Of a DNA stretch of 64,000 nt, positions 51,001 to 59,780 are shown piece after piece. Each line of letters opens with the position of its first letter. Within the stretch, counting starts at the first letter, position 1. Made by a program: the position numbers and the translations under genes. The notes under the pieces were generated by a model. That model saw only the letters and a program-made list of their open reading frames with translations. It made no database searches and had not been told where the DNA came from. This stretch comes from Tubulanus polymorphus (Eukaryota; Nemertea; Palaeonemertea; Tubulaniformes; Tubulanidae). The DNA is taken from contig NC_134025.1 in NCBI RefSeq assembly GCF_964204645.1, positions 8,995,001 to 9,059,000 of the forward strand. The letters are read 5' to 3'.

Positions 51001-52089
51001 TAATTCCTAAATCGTAGCCGTATCCACTGGTCCCTTTTCTTAAGAACAATTGAAAATGCGACGCGTAAATTCGTATTCCACGTTCTACCCGCTGACAGTG
51101 ATATTAGCAAGTCATTGCCTCTGAGCGCGCCGCGGCTACGCGATGCATTTTCTCGCCTCGTAGTTTATATACGATTTAATGGGTAAATCGCAAATTCTAC
51201 GAATTATACATAATTAATTTTTAAAAAACCATGGTCCTCAGAGATACGAATTAAGCGAGGTTGACTGTTGATATTTTTTACAACTTTTGTGGGCATTTGA
51301 CAATCTCCATTAATTTCGGGTATTTGAGAAGCGGTCTCAGTTCAATGCTTGAAAATAAAAGACCACCAAAAGATTGTTTATACACAAGATTTCGGAAGTG
51401 CTTCGGAGTTCTGACCGTGATAAGAAAAGCTTTCAATAAACTTTCCTCATGATACAGGTGTAGTCGGCCACTCCATGCCCAGGTATTGTCTTTTCGGTGA
51501 CACCGTAAACACTGCATCAAGAATGGAATCAACTGGAGCTGGTATGTAAAAAAATGAAAAAGTGTGTTTAGTATTTTGTGGAAACCGAATAAATCACATT
51601 TGATATCTGCTAATAAATATTTCTTAAAGCATTGCGTATACATATTAGTTCGTATACCAGAGCAGCTCTTGTTAAACTAGGAGGATACGTAATTCAGGAA
51701 CGCGGAAAAATGGAAATCAAGGTAAATCTTATTTCATGCATTTCCATTTTCTCAATCCAGCAGATATACTGCATTGACTTCTTTCTTCTCAGGGTAAAGG
51801 ACAAATGGAAACGTATTGGTTAATGAATAAAGAAAATTTTGGGAAATCGTTGCCTACATTTAATGACAAGCAAGTACGTACAGATATTCTTTTTTCCATA
51901 AGGAAAATGTCTATGGGCTATGATAGTTAATTCGGACCAAGTAAAAAAGAACTTTCGTGCTATACGCCATGCGAAAAAAATTAATCGTTCGTTTAACTGC
52001 GCTCGCTTTAGAAAATTAATTTCGCAAAAATGAGCGCCACCATGAGTCATAATATTCATCGAACAAAATTAATCTTTCAACAGGTTTAA
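18061..52089 (+). CDS. Receptor (particulate) guanylyl cyclase
   Basis: Single-pass membrane enzyme making cGMP on ligand binding. 24 exons sum to 3210 nt (1069 aa) in unbroken phase: 18061-18272, 18750-18859, 19340-19543, 19630-19779, 20299-20492, 20683-20799, 21157-21292, 22095-22222, 22502-22610, 22804-22885, 23128-23227, 23398-23583, 23789-23893, 24002-24073, 24494-24653, 24729-24896, then after a 24-kb intron 49161-49350, 49796-49936, 50068-50260, 50640-50829, 51458-51541, 51630-51721, 51793-51873, 52084-52089. Domains: signal peptide (1-25), ANF-receptor ligand domain (about 28-440, [13 protein letters not shown]), membrane helix (about 457-475, [16 protein letters not shown]), kinase homology domain (about 515-805), dimerisation linker (about 810-860), cyclase domain (about 870-1055). 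The cyclase has metal-binding FSDIVGFT, the guanine-selecting pair E in [10 protein letters not shown] and C in [10 protein letters not shown], so GTP is the expected substrate. The kinase domain is inactive-type: HGHLKSSN and DYG replace HRDLKxxN and DFG. The last exon (Val-stop) is the least certain. It cannot be assigned to a vertebrate orthologue. Confidence 0.9.
24118..24290. mobile_element. Miniature TA-flanked DNA transposon (MITE) in a cyclase intron
   Basis: Left end CAGTCAACCCCTGATATA and right end GGTATGTCAGGGGTTGATTG are inverted copies with a few mismatches, and both ends are flanked by TA. It is 173 bp with no coding capacity. Ends starting CAGT and TA target duplication fit pogo/Tigger or other Tc1-mariner derivatives. 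It shares the first nine bases with the element at 50918-51267. Confidence 0.7.
24941..25134 (-). repeat. 3' LTR of the BEL/Pao element
   Basis: 194 bp, identical on visual comparison to 31163-31356. The short stretch directly inside it (25135-25160, GC-rich then T-rich in element sense, ending CCGGGAG before the LTR) is the likely polypurine-tract position, though it is a weak one. Confidence 0.95.
25160..25815 (-). other. Non-coding tail of the BEL/Pao element
   Basis: About 650 bp between the gag-pol stop codon and the 3' LTR. It is very AT-rich and has no envelope-like frame or other open frame that I can support. Confidence 0.7.
25816..31143 (-). CDS. BEL/Pao gag-pol polyprotein
   Basis: One open frame of about 1775 codons from the ATG at 31143 (the frame is open slightly upstream). 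Order: Gag-like region (about 130-300), CX2C zinc-knuckle cluster (about 345-405: [25 protein letters not shown]), aspartic protease ([13 protein letters not shown], with DEG where DTG/DSG is common), reverse transcriptase with the catalytic box IYVDNVLSG (N in place of the last D of YVDD), RNase H ([15 protein letters not shown]), integrase zinc-binding motif ([16 protein letters not shown] ... CSVC), integrase core ([28 protein letters not shown], a D,D,E triad) and a C-terminal DUF5641-like domain ([15 protein letters not shown]). This domain order is diagnostic for BEL/Pao. About 650 bp separate the stop codon from the 3' LTR. Confidence 0.95.
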   Translation of the reverse strand: MGSEGRLTAIRRAQRGQMTKIFGKTEEKLAEILLVDESSRTLETVQPFSTLIDALFTKFEYLRQLDQQLMDEIADETELTNTIVESDDYLTEIQIKLGRFKLNLDNLLAKIPKPQSLNESVSTINRSSTTSTGSKKVNLPKLALPNFDGDILKWSTFYDNFISAVDSDPHLDDIQKFQYLVAQLTDEAARTIEGLQITSANYKEALTILVERYGQPHKIVNAYIRALLDLQPPQDHESLREFYDSLETYIRGLRALGKSEDAFGDILVPVVFDKLPSPVKTQISREHGDRAWTLKELRDAIRKEIQATQAGASCVNFDNEKLSALHISTKTRKNPASKNNSCAFCKGPHTAFSCDIIVNPKKRQDIIKANRKCYNCFGNHMVTACQSKYRCKVCKGKHHTAIHIDRNTDTHIESKNIHVNIAPTSSPVLLKSAIGQINYGSNSTTVNILFDEGAQCSFITKKSVNELGVRLDKFEKQDVNISTFGDNSPGARTLRSIDLKLRTRKGEIGLRALVVPEICPPIQNNVKLAVTNHPYLRNLPLAPYVNTSNCEINLLIGADYYWSIVENEVVRGAGPTAVSSKLGFLLSGPINLNANTSVLHTTCLLNTIHSNDEFSKLSNYWDLEVIGIKETIKSETMNFETYRDNYLKRDTSGKYIANLPWKEDYPPLPTNFDICTARTRSMVKRLSPELRQKYNAIIAEQLSREFIEIVENDDKSQGHYIPHHSVKKESITTPIRIVYDCSCKQGDNPSLNDCLESGPSLINDLVQILIRFRTNNVAFTSDIEKAFLNVKLGENDRNFTKFLWLSDPTDPDSPFKVYRFKSVLFGSTSSPFILNSVVKTHLQSENTEISIDMQSNIYVDNVLSGSHNAKKAIEYFEEATNTMSRGGFILRSWATNDPELRSLIKQQAMGENNEIVNVVGLQWDTISDTLQFSKAIKDPAMCTQSVVSKREVVSVTASLFDPLGLLSPVHIQAKMFIQKLWQSKQTWDEPLSDELSSLWFEIHQQLYACQHTAIQRPYFGQPTSECELHIFADASPNAYGAVAYLKTDKSTSIIMAKSRVKPLKEVTIPRLELLAALIAARLAKFIRDAFDKSNLSLTKCVLWSDSQITIHWIRSEKKLPTFVENRVREIRSVKFDIINYCPTKDNPADLLTRGINTQDLDNSRLWWFGPTWLPNGDWPIDRLNNSTVLYCSVNNSESHSQQCAELASTNSISVLSTTATPSEPSGIQKVIDVEQFNSLHKLLRVTACVLRFISIMKKTCQPRHNHITVPEIRLARTTWVRSLQDDEFSNEIKCIQKGGRGTQLTKQLNLFTDKEGLIRCGGRFQNANLNYNAKYPILLPSKHPYTKLVISDAHKMVLHSGLQSTLCYIRQSYWIPRIRQIVSPIIRKCSVCIRHDGKSYRAPITPPLPACRLKEAPPFTITGVDFTGHLYYRTKHSKQNKAYICLFTCAVSRAIHLEIVTDLTPASFMRAFRRFASRRSLPSQLISDNGSTFLSAENDIKEIFKSTKVRNFLSNKLVTWTFIPKRAPWFGGFYERLVGITKNTLKKVVGRACITLDELSTLITEIEATINDRPLTYMTNDDDEIIPLTPSHLICGRMITLLPQPVVEENELIDPNFNLPSIGFSDANKRMKYLDSLFQDYWIRWRNEYLPTLRENHCQTLKRGGITENHVKIGDIVIVHDDSKKRIFWQLAIIEGLNKGNDGLVRSAVIRTKSGITNRPLKKLYPLEINSDSGEKMNDESSPLISNIQPPMKIKRNAALNARNKIKNWCDKLVD
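31145..31159 (-). other. Primer binding site of the BEL/Pao element
   Basis: Just inside the 5' LTR the minus strand reads TGGTGCCGTGACCAG, the TGG start expected for pairing with a tRNA 3' CCA end. The matching tRNA was not identified. Confidence 0.6.
31163..31356 (-). repeat. 5' LTR of the BEL/Pao element
   Basis: 194 bp, identical to the other LTR. It should hold the element's own promoter; no motif was assigned. Confidence 0.95.
31779..32579. mobile_element. Possible TTAA-flanked non-autonomous DNA transposon
   Basis: TTAA followed by AGGCCCA at 31775-31785 and TGGGCCT followed by TTAA at 32573-32583 form a perfect 11-bp inverted pair about 800 bp apart. TTAA duplication is the hallmark of piggyBac-type elements, though the inner ends do not match the usual CCY start. 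Interior has no transposase frame. It sits directly 3' of the sacsin-like gene, so it may lie in that gene's 3' UTR or flank. Confidence 0.45.
32785..48903 (-). CDS. Sacsin-like giant protein (three sacsin repeats, J-like region, HEPN)
   Basis: Sacsin family: a large chaperone-like protein with Hsp90-type ATPase-fold repeats. Six exons on the minus strand: 48894-48903, 48701-48807, 46313-46426, 46001-46148, 33191-45411 (12.2 kb) and 32785-33099; coding length 12915 nt, about 4304 aa (human sacsin about 4579). Three sacsin repeats begin with ATP-site boxes [12 protein letters not shown] (about residue 40), [12 protein letters not shown] (about 1380) and [12 protein letters not shown] (about 2360), each followed by a glycine box ([44 protein letters not shown]). 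Near 4030-4080 a region [19 protein letters not shown] resembles the sacsin J domain but has YSD for HPD. The C-terminus (about 4160-4304: [24 protein letters not shown]) is a HEPN domain. No ubiquitin-like N-terminal domain is seen. Start: first ATG, giving [20 protein letters not shown] just before repeat 1. The whole gene lies inside a cyclase intron on the opposite strand. Which sacsin paralogue it is cannot be decided. Confidence 0.93.
47837..47888. repeat. Hairpin repeat, family copy also at 52272-52303
   Basis: CCTGACTGTGGTTT at 47837-47850 pairs perfectly with AAACCACAGTCAGG at 47875-47888. The right arm plus the preceding AAATATCCGA context recurs near 52272-52303 after the cyclase gene, so this is a dispersed short repeat. 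Confidence 0.65.
48461..48596. promoter_or_regulatory. Cluster of E2F-like sites (TTTGGCGC)
   Basis: TTTGGCGC, a perfect E2F consensus (TTTSSCGC), occurs at 48461-48468, 48481-48488 and 48503-48510. An inverted copy GCGCCAAA lies at 48588-48595, with a related TTTTGGCGG just before it. All fall in 136 bp of otherwise AT-rich sequence, about 300-440 bp inside the sacsin-like gene. They could be an intronic enhancer or a GC-rich repeat. Confidence 0.35.
48904..49160. promoter_or_regulatory. Probable promoter of the nested sacsin-like gene
   Basis: Only 257 bp separate the sacsin start codon (minus strand) from cyclase exon 17 (plus strand, 49161), so the sacsin promoter or 5' UTR must lie here or overlap the cyclase exon. 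The stretch is richer in CpG than its surroundings and contains repeated TACATCGTA-type palindromic words near 48975-49025. No TATA box is evident on the minus strand. Confidence 0.4.
50918..51267. mobile_element. Miniature inverted-repeat transposon in a cyclase intron
   Basis: Left end CAGTCAACCTCGCTTAATTC at 50918 and right end GAATTAAGCGAGGTTGACTG finishing at 51267 are perfect inverted copies over at least 20 bp. It is 350 bp with no coding capacity. TA precedes the left end, while TT follows the right end, so the target duplication is imperfect. It is probably Tc1-mariner/pogo derived and related to 24118-24290. Confidence 0.75.
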
Positions 52090-52423
52090 AGAACATTCGT
52101 AAGGCAGGAAGCATTAGGAGTTTTGCGGTCGGCATAGCGAATGCAGTACACTGAGTATAGGCCCTCATACGTAGTAAAAAGCATCCTCCCGATCGGCAGG
52201 GTTCTTGATCGAACTAGTTTAGTTCCTAATTGTTGGTTGTGCTTACCCGGATGCTTACACCGTAGTTCGTATAAATATCCGACTGCTAAACCACAGTCAG
52301 GTTGACTGGTTCGAACCAAAAATAACATTCTCGAATCGCTATCGAGTCACATCGTAGTAATCACATCAAATTACATGTTATATCATTGAGCTATGTTGAA
52401 TGTACATATTGTTCAAATATTAG

Positions 52424-52429
52424 AATAAA
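52424..52429 (+). terminator. Poly(A) signal AATAAA for the guanylyl cyclase gene
   Basis: AATAAA about 335 bp after the proposed cyclase stop codon. It supports that stop as the true 3' end of the coding region. Confidence 0.5.
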
Positions 52430-53701
52430 CAAATGTACCACAGGATTTGGAATTTATAGTATGATTATCGTCGGATTTGAACGCTTTTCGGATGGTAATG
52501 GAACCTCGTGAGAACAAGAATTTCATCCCAAATAGAAAAGTTTGATTTTGATACTGGATATAACAAACAGATTTTCTGGTGCGTGAAGTTCGATGCACTA
52601 TCATGAGAATCGTGTGAGGCCGTGAAACGGATCAACGATAGTACTAATTGAACAAATCGAATTTCATAAATCAAATGAAAATCATAATATTAAAAATTAC
52701 TTAGAATTATTTATCAAAAATTGATTCATCTTTTTGCAACATCATAGATTATAGAAATGTGACAACTATACTTGAAAAGTATCAGATCTCAATCGATGAT
52801 GCGCAACCCAGCACTAAAGCCGTACGTAATGCTTAAAAACTTTGTCTCATTTGATAGAGAATGAATAAAACCGGTATCGATGACCAGCTCCAGCATCGTA
52901 AAAACACGTGGATAATGGTTTTACTCATTGTGACAAGTCCCTGTGCAAAAAACACCAGATCGAAAAATTAATTCCGCAAATCCAGACCTAGCGCAGCGAT
53001 GTACTCGTTAGTTCACACTTTTACCGCTACGTTTTTGTATGGGGGCAACACTTGACGGTTTAGATCCAGCACGCTAGTCAACCATTGGAGAATGGGACTT
53101 TTTTGTGGTAGTATGTTTCTAACATCAGAAACCTGAATTCAACGAGGGAAACTGGGTTTTTTAACTCAACGCCGCTAGCTTTCGGTACACCCCGGTCCCT
53201 GCACTATCTAAGAACAATACGCCTTTGTCACTCTTCCTCAACTGATCATTACGGGTACTCGACATGGGTCAGAATCCAGATTCTATAGAAGAGTTCCTCA
53301 GAAGCTCGCATCTCAAGATGAACATTCAGTAAAATCAAATGACTTAGTTGGGAGCACAAAGCCTTAAGAACCGCAGACAAGAACAAACCACGATTTCTTC
53401 TCAATAGGGAGAAATCAAAACAAAAATACATTTTGACGTTATTCATGAACATTTTTTTCTATTTCATGGATTGCGTATTTTACAAAATAACCGAATGTCT
53501 TTAAGATCACACAAGCTGCATAAACATTGCTGTTTCATGTATTAAAAGTCCAAGTTTCTGTGTTCCTTGCGTGCCTTTTATCGAATCGAGTAAAGACAAA
53601 TATTTTCTGCTGATGAAACTATCGCTTCAAATTTTCATGCCTATTATAAGCGGCTCCAGCATTCTCTTGTCGACATTCAGTATGGAAAGAAAGCAGTCCG
53701 T
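52430..53701. other. Intergenic region between converging cyclase and RPL41
   Basis: About 1.3 kb with the 3' ends of the cyclase (plus) and RPL41 (minus) facing each other. I see no gene, no tRNA and no defined repeat. Confidence 0.5.
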
Positions 53702-54845
53702 CTACTTAGATCTGAAACAAAAATGAGGGGAAAATTCTTTGATTAAAATAAACTTCAAAGATTGCATTATAACTTATGCAGGGATAAGTCGTATCTAAAA
53801 TAGAATAACAATAAACTTGTGCATGTCGGTCACTTTAATTTGACTCGCTTATTTTCTGTCATGCATATATTTTTCCCTGACTTGATCTGTTAAGAATCTC
53901 AAAAGATTCCGATCAATTATTAATAGTCAAATAGAACCAGCTTAATTCAATGTAACCAATTCGAGGGACAGATCCATAACCGAGACAAAAATGGTCTTAA
54001 AATCTTGAGCTGGTCTTTAATTTGTTAGATTGGTCATAGAACTCAAGTCAGGTGGTCTTCTGGTCTACACCATGACTGAATGACTATTGAACTGGCCCCA
54101 GAAGAGCATTTACAGTCTTTGTCATCACCAGTCTTTGTCAGTACCATGAACTTAAAACTAATTCATAGCTTTGGCACTCAACTTAACCTGCGTCGCCCTG
54201 CTCAAACTTGTTGGGAGACTAGATCAATTTGAACACAGGCCCGGGAAGGAAAACTACTGATTGCAAAATTTATACTTTTACTCTCCTTTTCAGTCAAAGC
54301 AAGACTAAAAGCATAAAATCAACCAGCCTTGCACCTCAAAAAATAAGTCATATATTTTAAGGGTCTAATTGTGTTTACCTTGCTCTCATCTTCCTTCTTT
54401 TTCTCTTTAACCTTCTCATACGCTTCTTTCTCCACTGTAAAAGGAAAAATGTAAAAAATGAGATATAAAGCAAATAATACAGACCATATTCAAATCTTTT
54501 TAAGGCCACAGTAAACATAAGGGCGTATACAGTTTTAATTATTGAATAAAATGAAGTGGCAAGAATTAAAATGGTTGACCCATATTGCCATTTTCGTATA
54601 GGGCTTATCGCTAGACAAGAAATTCATGAATTAAAATCGGAAATAATACGTGTGTGGTTAACGCATTGTAGAGCTTATATTTATTGGTGCCTAACAAAAT
54701 ATTGCATTTGACAGTTTCAGCTTTTCAGTTAGCATCCAATTCTTGTGTCGTGAAAAAAGATGTCTGTGCACGATACATCTTCATACATCCTATCTACATT
54801 TAGATTGAAGAATTAACTTAAAATCAAGCTTACCTTAGCTCTCAT
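53702..54845 (-). CDS. RPL41: Ribosomal protein eL41 (RPL41)
   Basis: The smallest ribosomal protein, a single basic helix bridging the two subunits. Three tiny minus-strand coding exons: 54834-54845 (MRAK), 54379-54434 (WRKKRMRRLKRKRRKMRA plus two bases) and 53702-53711 (completing Arg, then Ser-Lys-stop). They sum to 78 nt, 25 aa, the exact family length, and the residues match the nearly invariant eukaryotic sequence. Donors (GTAAGC, GTAAAC) and acceptors (CTTTTACAG, TTTGTTTCAG) are good. Introns are 399 and 667 bp. The gene is head-to-head with TAF5. Because no single exon exceeds 56 nt it is easy to miss in automatic annotation. Confidence 0.96.
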
Positions 54846-55238
54846 CTTGCTTGAGTGTTATCTATAATAGAAAACGAATAAATGTGTCAGGTTTTCGGAC
54901 GAGGATGATCGACGAGCAAGTTGATATCGATGGATTATCGTACAAAATTCGAAGCAACGACTTACCTCAACAGCAAGCTTCTATTTTCAAGGCGGAAGTG
55001 CTGGTTTCAGGAAATGACGTCATGATTCTGAACTCGAATTGGGTTCGAACCCCGTTGTTTTTTTTTAATAACATTTCTTTTTTGAAAAGAACGAAATGCA
55101 TCTTATTTTCATCACTATAAGAACTGAATGAAATTGTCGTGAAATAAATATGAGCTAGAAAGCTCTTCAAACCGAGTATGAAGCCTCGAACTATCCATTT
55201 TATGGGTTGATGCGGAATCGTCATCAGAATACAACCTC
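54846..55238. promoter_or_regulatory. Bidirectional promoter region RPL41 / TAF5
   Basis: 393 bp between two divergent start codons. It contains an ETS-type core CGGAAGTG at 54993-55000 and a palindromic CRE/ATF site TGACGTCA at 55015-55022, both typical of housekeeping promoters. An open frame crosses the region but lacks any domain and coincides with these motifs, so I treat it as non-coding. Confidence 0.6.
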
Positions 55239-58200
55239 ATGATGGCCGACGATAAACCTATAGCGGAAAGTACAGATGCGGTAAAAGAGGATTCAACTAC
55301 TGATAAACAGACGCTTTTAGCCGTTCTTCAATTCCTTAAGAAGAACAATTTGAAGGTAAGAATATATGTGATTTTTACATCGCTATATACCTCAGTTTGA
55401 TATTTATGAAGAGATTTTACTGTCCGTTTTTGTTGGATGACGGTGTATTCGATTAGATCCACTATTTAGTACTGAGTCTGTGTGTGACTTACTACATTTT
55501 TTTCTATCTCATTTAACTGCATTTAGGAGACTGAAGAAATTCTTCGCAAGGAGTGTAAACTAAGCGATGATGATCTCAGCAAAGATAAAGAGGACCAGAA
55601 GGATGATGTTTCACAAGCTTTAGCTGCTTATAAAAGGTAAGCTTTAAATGTCATTTGGCTTACTACGGTAGTCTCAATTGCAGATGATAGATTTTATGCT
55701 TTCATTTCAGTGAAGGTGATCCATCACTTTATGCCGACCTCTACTCAAGCTTAAAGTCGTATGTAGATTCGTCATTGGATGCAAACCGGGTAAGACTGAT
55801 TTGGAGAATAACATAAAACTAAATTTCTCTGAACTTGAATGATGAGAGTTTTTTTTTCTATTTAAAGTGCGAGCTATCATTGGTGCTATATCCAGTCTTC
55901 GTGCATATGTACCTAGAACTTGTATACAATGACCATGAGAGTCAAGGTAGGTTGTCGTTGAAATAGATCTGAAGAGGCAAGCTGGTGATTTTTCCGGTTA
56001 TGTTGGTTCTATTTATCTTACTATTTCAGCTCAAGAGTTCTTTGAAAGATTTTCGAAAGACCAAGAAGAGTATTACCAGGAGGACATACACAAGCTATCC
56101 ACCGTCACAAAAAAACAGCACATGCAGGGCCACGAATTGATGGATAATTTCAAAACGAGCAAATTTGTCATTCGAATGTCACGTGAATCCTACAGTCACC
56201 TGAAACGCCATCTACAGGAGAGCCAACAAAACAAACTTTTCACTTTTATCTTGGAGAAGATATACATCGACGGTGAGAATATAGTGTATAGTGTGACAGG
56301 GATGTGTTAATATATTTTTCAAATACTAAGATATGGATATTGCTATCCTATAACTACTTTGGGACTGATACGGATAAGATCGTCTAACAGAGAATTTCTC
56401 CTGGTGCAGTCCATGGATCTAGCGCAATTATTAGATATGAGGACTATTGTTTATTTTCCAGTGTTTGATGGAAATCCTCGCAGTAAACAACAAATCGACG
56501 CAGTCTCGGGAAGCATGACTGGAGAATCTTTGAGAGAGGGTAAATACCGTGAAGAACATATTTTGATATACACTGAGTACTGTGACTTGCGTGTTTGTTA
56601 TATAGAGCATTTTTTATACATTTGCAGCCAATAAAGTCAGGGTTTACTATGGCCTGCTTAAAGAGCCAGACATCAATATTCCGATAGAAGAAGATGAGGA
56701 GCCACCAGAAGAAGGATCTGAAAAACCAAAGGTTAGTTCGACTGAGATGCCTAAGAACACCTGTAAAGTTTAATTGCTGATACATTTTCAAATGGTGTAA
56801 TCAGAGCATCATTGGTGTGTTGTAAAATTTGCCCAATTTGTTTCGTACAGAAAAAGAAACCAAAAAAAGATCCTTCAGTAATGAAGAAAGCGAAGAATGA
56901 CCCCAATGCTCCACCATTAACACGGATTCCAATCCCAGATTTGTAAGTTAATTCAGAAGTATAATTATTCAGTATGGTGTAGATTTTTGATAATTTCTTA
57001 TTCTAACGAGATTTGTAAAATAACCGTTGTTTCGTAGGAAAGACGCTGATAAACTGGATAAAGTCAACCAATTTAGAGAATCACTGAAACGCGTTAAACT
57101 AGGACCTGATTGTTTGCCATCAGTTTGTTTCTACACATTTCTGAATGCATACCAAGGGTAAGAACAATTGGATGAAGAATGAACTTTTCCCAAAATAACA
57201 GTAGTTAATAGTACCAGGGGTGGATTCAAGGGAGGATGCAGGCGTTGCACAGCCTCCCTAAAAATGTTCAAGTCGCCCTGAGATTTTATGGGAGAATGAA
57301 AAATGTAAAACTGTGAATACTTGAAAAAGTTTAAATTCATAACCCTGTTCTCTGTAGGTCCTATTTCCAAAAATGATGTTTTCCGATAAGCTTTCTTTTG
57401 GGATGCCATTTTAATTCGCGGTGTTGCCCCTCTTCCGGGTGCCTCTACCTGAATCAGACCCTAGATCGGCCCCTGAATTCCAATTGGACTTCATATTTTG
57501 ATACCTTTAATTTGAAATTGTTTCACCAATTTAGCTGTCTGTACATAGTCTTTTTCTCTTTACTAACTTTTTGATTGTTGTAGAGTAACATCCGTGGATG
57601 TAAGTGAAGACTCAAGTTTACTAAGTGCAGGATTCGCCGACTCGTCGATTCGAGTGTTCACTTTAACACCGAACTCTCTACGAAAAATGAAAACATCCGA
57701 TGAATTAGAACTGATCGACAAAGAAGCAGGTATGATCATATTATTAGACAAATAATATTAATCTGATCTATGTGACTGTGTATATTGTTTTGGTGTCCTA
57801 AGAAACATTTTTAAGGAGATGAAGTTTAGCGTCTAGATTATTGTTGATGTAGATGATGTATTGGAACGGATGATGGACAACCGAACAGCTGAAGAGTGTA
57901 AATCACTGCTTGGTCACACTGGCCCTGTCTATTCAACATCATTCAGTCGTGATAAAAACTATTTGCTGTCATCGTCTGAAGATGGCACTGGTTAGTATTC
58001 TGTATACCGAGACACTTACCGGTAATCTATTAACTTCAGCGTCATGAAAAATTGTCAATATTTGATTGAAAACGCTTTTATAATTTCAGTTAGACTATGG
58101 AGTTTACTGACATGGACAAATTTAGTTGCTTATAAGGGACACAATTTTCCAGTTTGGAATGCGCATTTTAGGTTAGTTTTGTTTGTTTGATAGCCCTCAA

Positions 58201-59641
58201 AGTGAGTGTTATAAGAGCGAAATATCTTACAGGTATATTTTCTTAAATTTTTCAGCCCTCATGGACATTACTTTGCATCTTGTGGTCATGATAGAATTGC
58301 TCGACTATGGATTACAGACCATCACCAGCCAGTTCGGATCTTTGCCGGTCATTTGTCAGATGTCGAGGCAAGTTTCAAATACATGTAGTGTCAATTCATA
58401 ATTCCAATAGGTTTTTAGATCACCTGGGACTTAAGTCCCAAAGGGCTCTTTAACATTCCACCCGTCATTCACCAATCCATCAGAAAAATTATATCGATTG
58501 GAAACAAGATGGTCATTTCGGAATCCCCTTTTGTTTAAAACAGGTCATTATAATGAAGTATTAAGTTTAATAGATCAGATGGACCAGTCGATTTTTTTCG
58601 ATATTACCTTGTACAATATACCTTATCCATATTTTTAATTGCAACCAACGAAGTCAATGGTTCCTGTAAATGTTCTCGAAGGTTGATGAACATTTAATTT
58701 TACATATTTTCAAGCATTTTTCACACCATTGAGCATGGTGTCCCTGAATCCCTAGCTTGAATTGATGTAATATCTCTTTTCCAGTGCATCAGATTTCATC
58801 CAAACTGTAATTACTTGGCGACTGGTTCTGTGGATCGAACTGTACGTCTGTGGGATGTATTGAGTGGACAGTGTGTACGAGTACTTACAGGACACAAAGT
58901 GTGTATTTTGATAGAAAAAGCAGAGCTTCCACAATTCTTTTAGTTAATAAGCTGATAAGATTTGACCAAAACTTGTATTTCGTTTCAAGGGTCCAGTACA
59001 GTGTCTTTGTTTTTCGCCTGATGGACGTTATTTAGCTTCAGCAGGTTCGTTCACTAAATTCGTCCCAACTATATGTACATCCTTCTTGTCAAATCAGTTC
59101 ATTAAACTATCTGTACTTGCTTAAAGGTGTGGATAAAATGGTATTACTTTGGGACATTGCAAATGGAAATCAAATCGCTCAATTAAAGGGCCATGCAGAT
59201 GTTATTTACACTCTGTGCTTTAGTCGAGAAGGCTCTGTTTTAGCATCAGGTGAGCTACGCCATTGCTTCTTAGACATAAAGCATGTCATTACTTTTTCAT
59301 CTGCCATCAGCTCGACAGGTTTTTCTACCTTTCCAGGTGGCATTGATTGTAAAGTTATATTGTGGGATGTGAACAAAATCTTTGAAGAGCAAGACAGCGA
59401 AGGGATAGTGAATGTACCATCTACATCAATGTAAGTCTACCAGTCTCAAAGTTCAGATCCTGTCAATTTTAAGTCATGATTTTAATTTGATGTACCGGTC
59501 CATTTCCTATTCATTTTAAGGAATGAAGTACAAAACTACAAGATAGTAACATGGCCGACCAAGAGTAGTCCAGTATTGCATCTCCATTTTACAAGACGAA
59601 ATCTACTGCTCGCTGGAGGACCATTTGTTGCCCCATCGTAA
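55239..59641 (+). CDS. TAF5: TAF5, TFIID (and possibly SAGA) WD40 subunit
   Basis: Core subunit of TFIID in the nucleus. 18 exons, 2007 nt, 668 aa: 55239-55355, 55527-55636, 55711-55789, 55868-55946, 56030-56272, 56462-56539, 56628-56731, 56851-56942, 57038-57157, 57584-57729, 57853-57990, 58090-58171, 58256-58367, 58785-58898, 58990-59044, 59127-59249, 59337-59430, 59521-59641. Domains: LisH-like N-terminus (about 20-50, LLAVLQFLKKNNLKETEEIL), TAF5 NTD2 (about 75-190, YPVFVHMYLELVYN, FFERFSKDQEEYYQ), linker with KKKKPKKDP, then WD40 repeats (about 330-640: LLSSSEDGTVRLWSL, LATGSVDRTVRLWDV and so on), ending HLHFTRRNLLLAGG. Human TAF5 is 800 aa because of an N-terminal low-complexity extension absent here. 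TAF5L is excluded by the close match in the linker and the GPDCLPSVCFYTFLNAYQG block. Two adjacent ATGs (55239, 55242) could both serve as start. Confidence 0.96.
58368..58784 (+). other. TAF5: GC-AG intron of TAF5
   Basis: The exon ends GTCGAG and the intron begins GCAAGT, with a normal CCAG acceptor at 58784. The junction gives ...SDVECIRFHPN in frame and matches the family, so the GC donor is real and not a mis-called exon end. Confidence 0.88.
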
Positions 59642-59688
59642 TACTGCCATAATTTCACCTGTGTATAGATTTTGCTTGTAAATTTGTA

Positions 59689-59694
59689 AATAAA
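59689..59694 (+). terminator. Poly(A) signal AATAAA for TAF5
   Basis: AATAAA 48 bp after the TAF5 stop codon, before the miniature transposon at 59781. Confidence 0.7.
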
Positions 59695-59780
59695 TGTATT
59701 TATATACTATAATTTTCCCCAGACACATGTCGTTGATTAAGTTAAGGATTGGAATATATCTTAGGAAGTCAGAAAAATTA

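Noticed and set aside
54040-54130. Possible C/D snoRNA in the second RPL41 intron (minus strand GTGATGA ... CTGA)
   Set aside because: The terminal stem is weak and no convincing guide region was seen.
55034-55075. tRNA-like T-loop GGGTTCGAACCCC followed by a T run
   Set aside because: No A box, anticodon arm or acceptor stem can be built upstream. A similar GGGTTCGAACCCG at about 3001-3015 fails for the same reason.
54851-55120. 89-codon plus-strand frame between RPL41 and TAF5
   Set aside because: No domain, no splice support, and it overlaps promoter motifs of two divergent genes.
58182-58401. 72-codon frame over a TAF5 exon
   Set aside because: It is a shifted frame; the correct exon is 58256-58367, reading PHGHYFASCGHDRIARLW.
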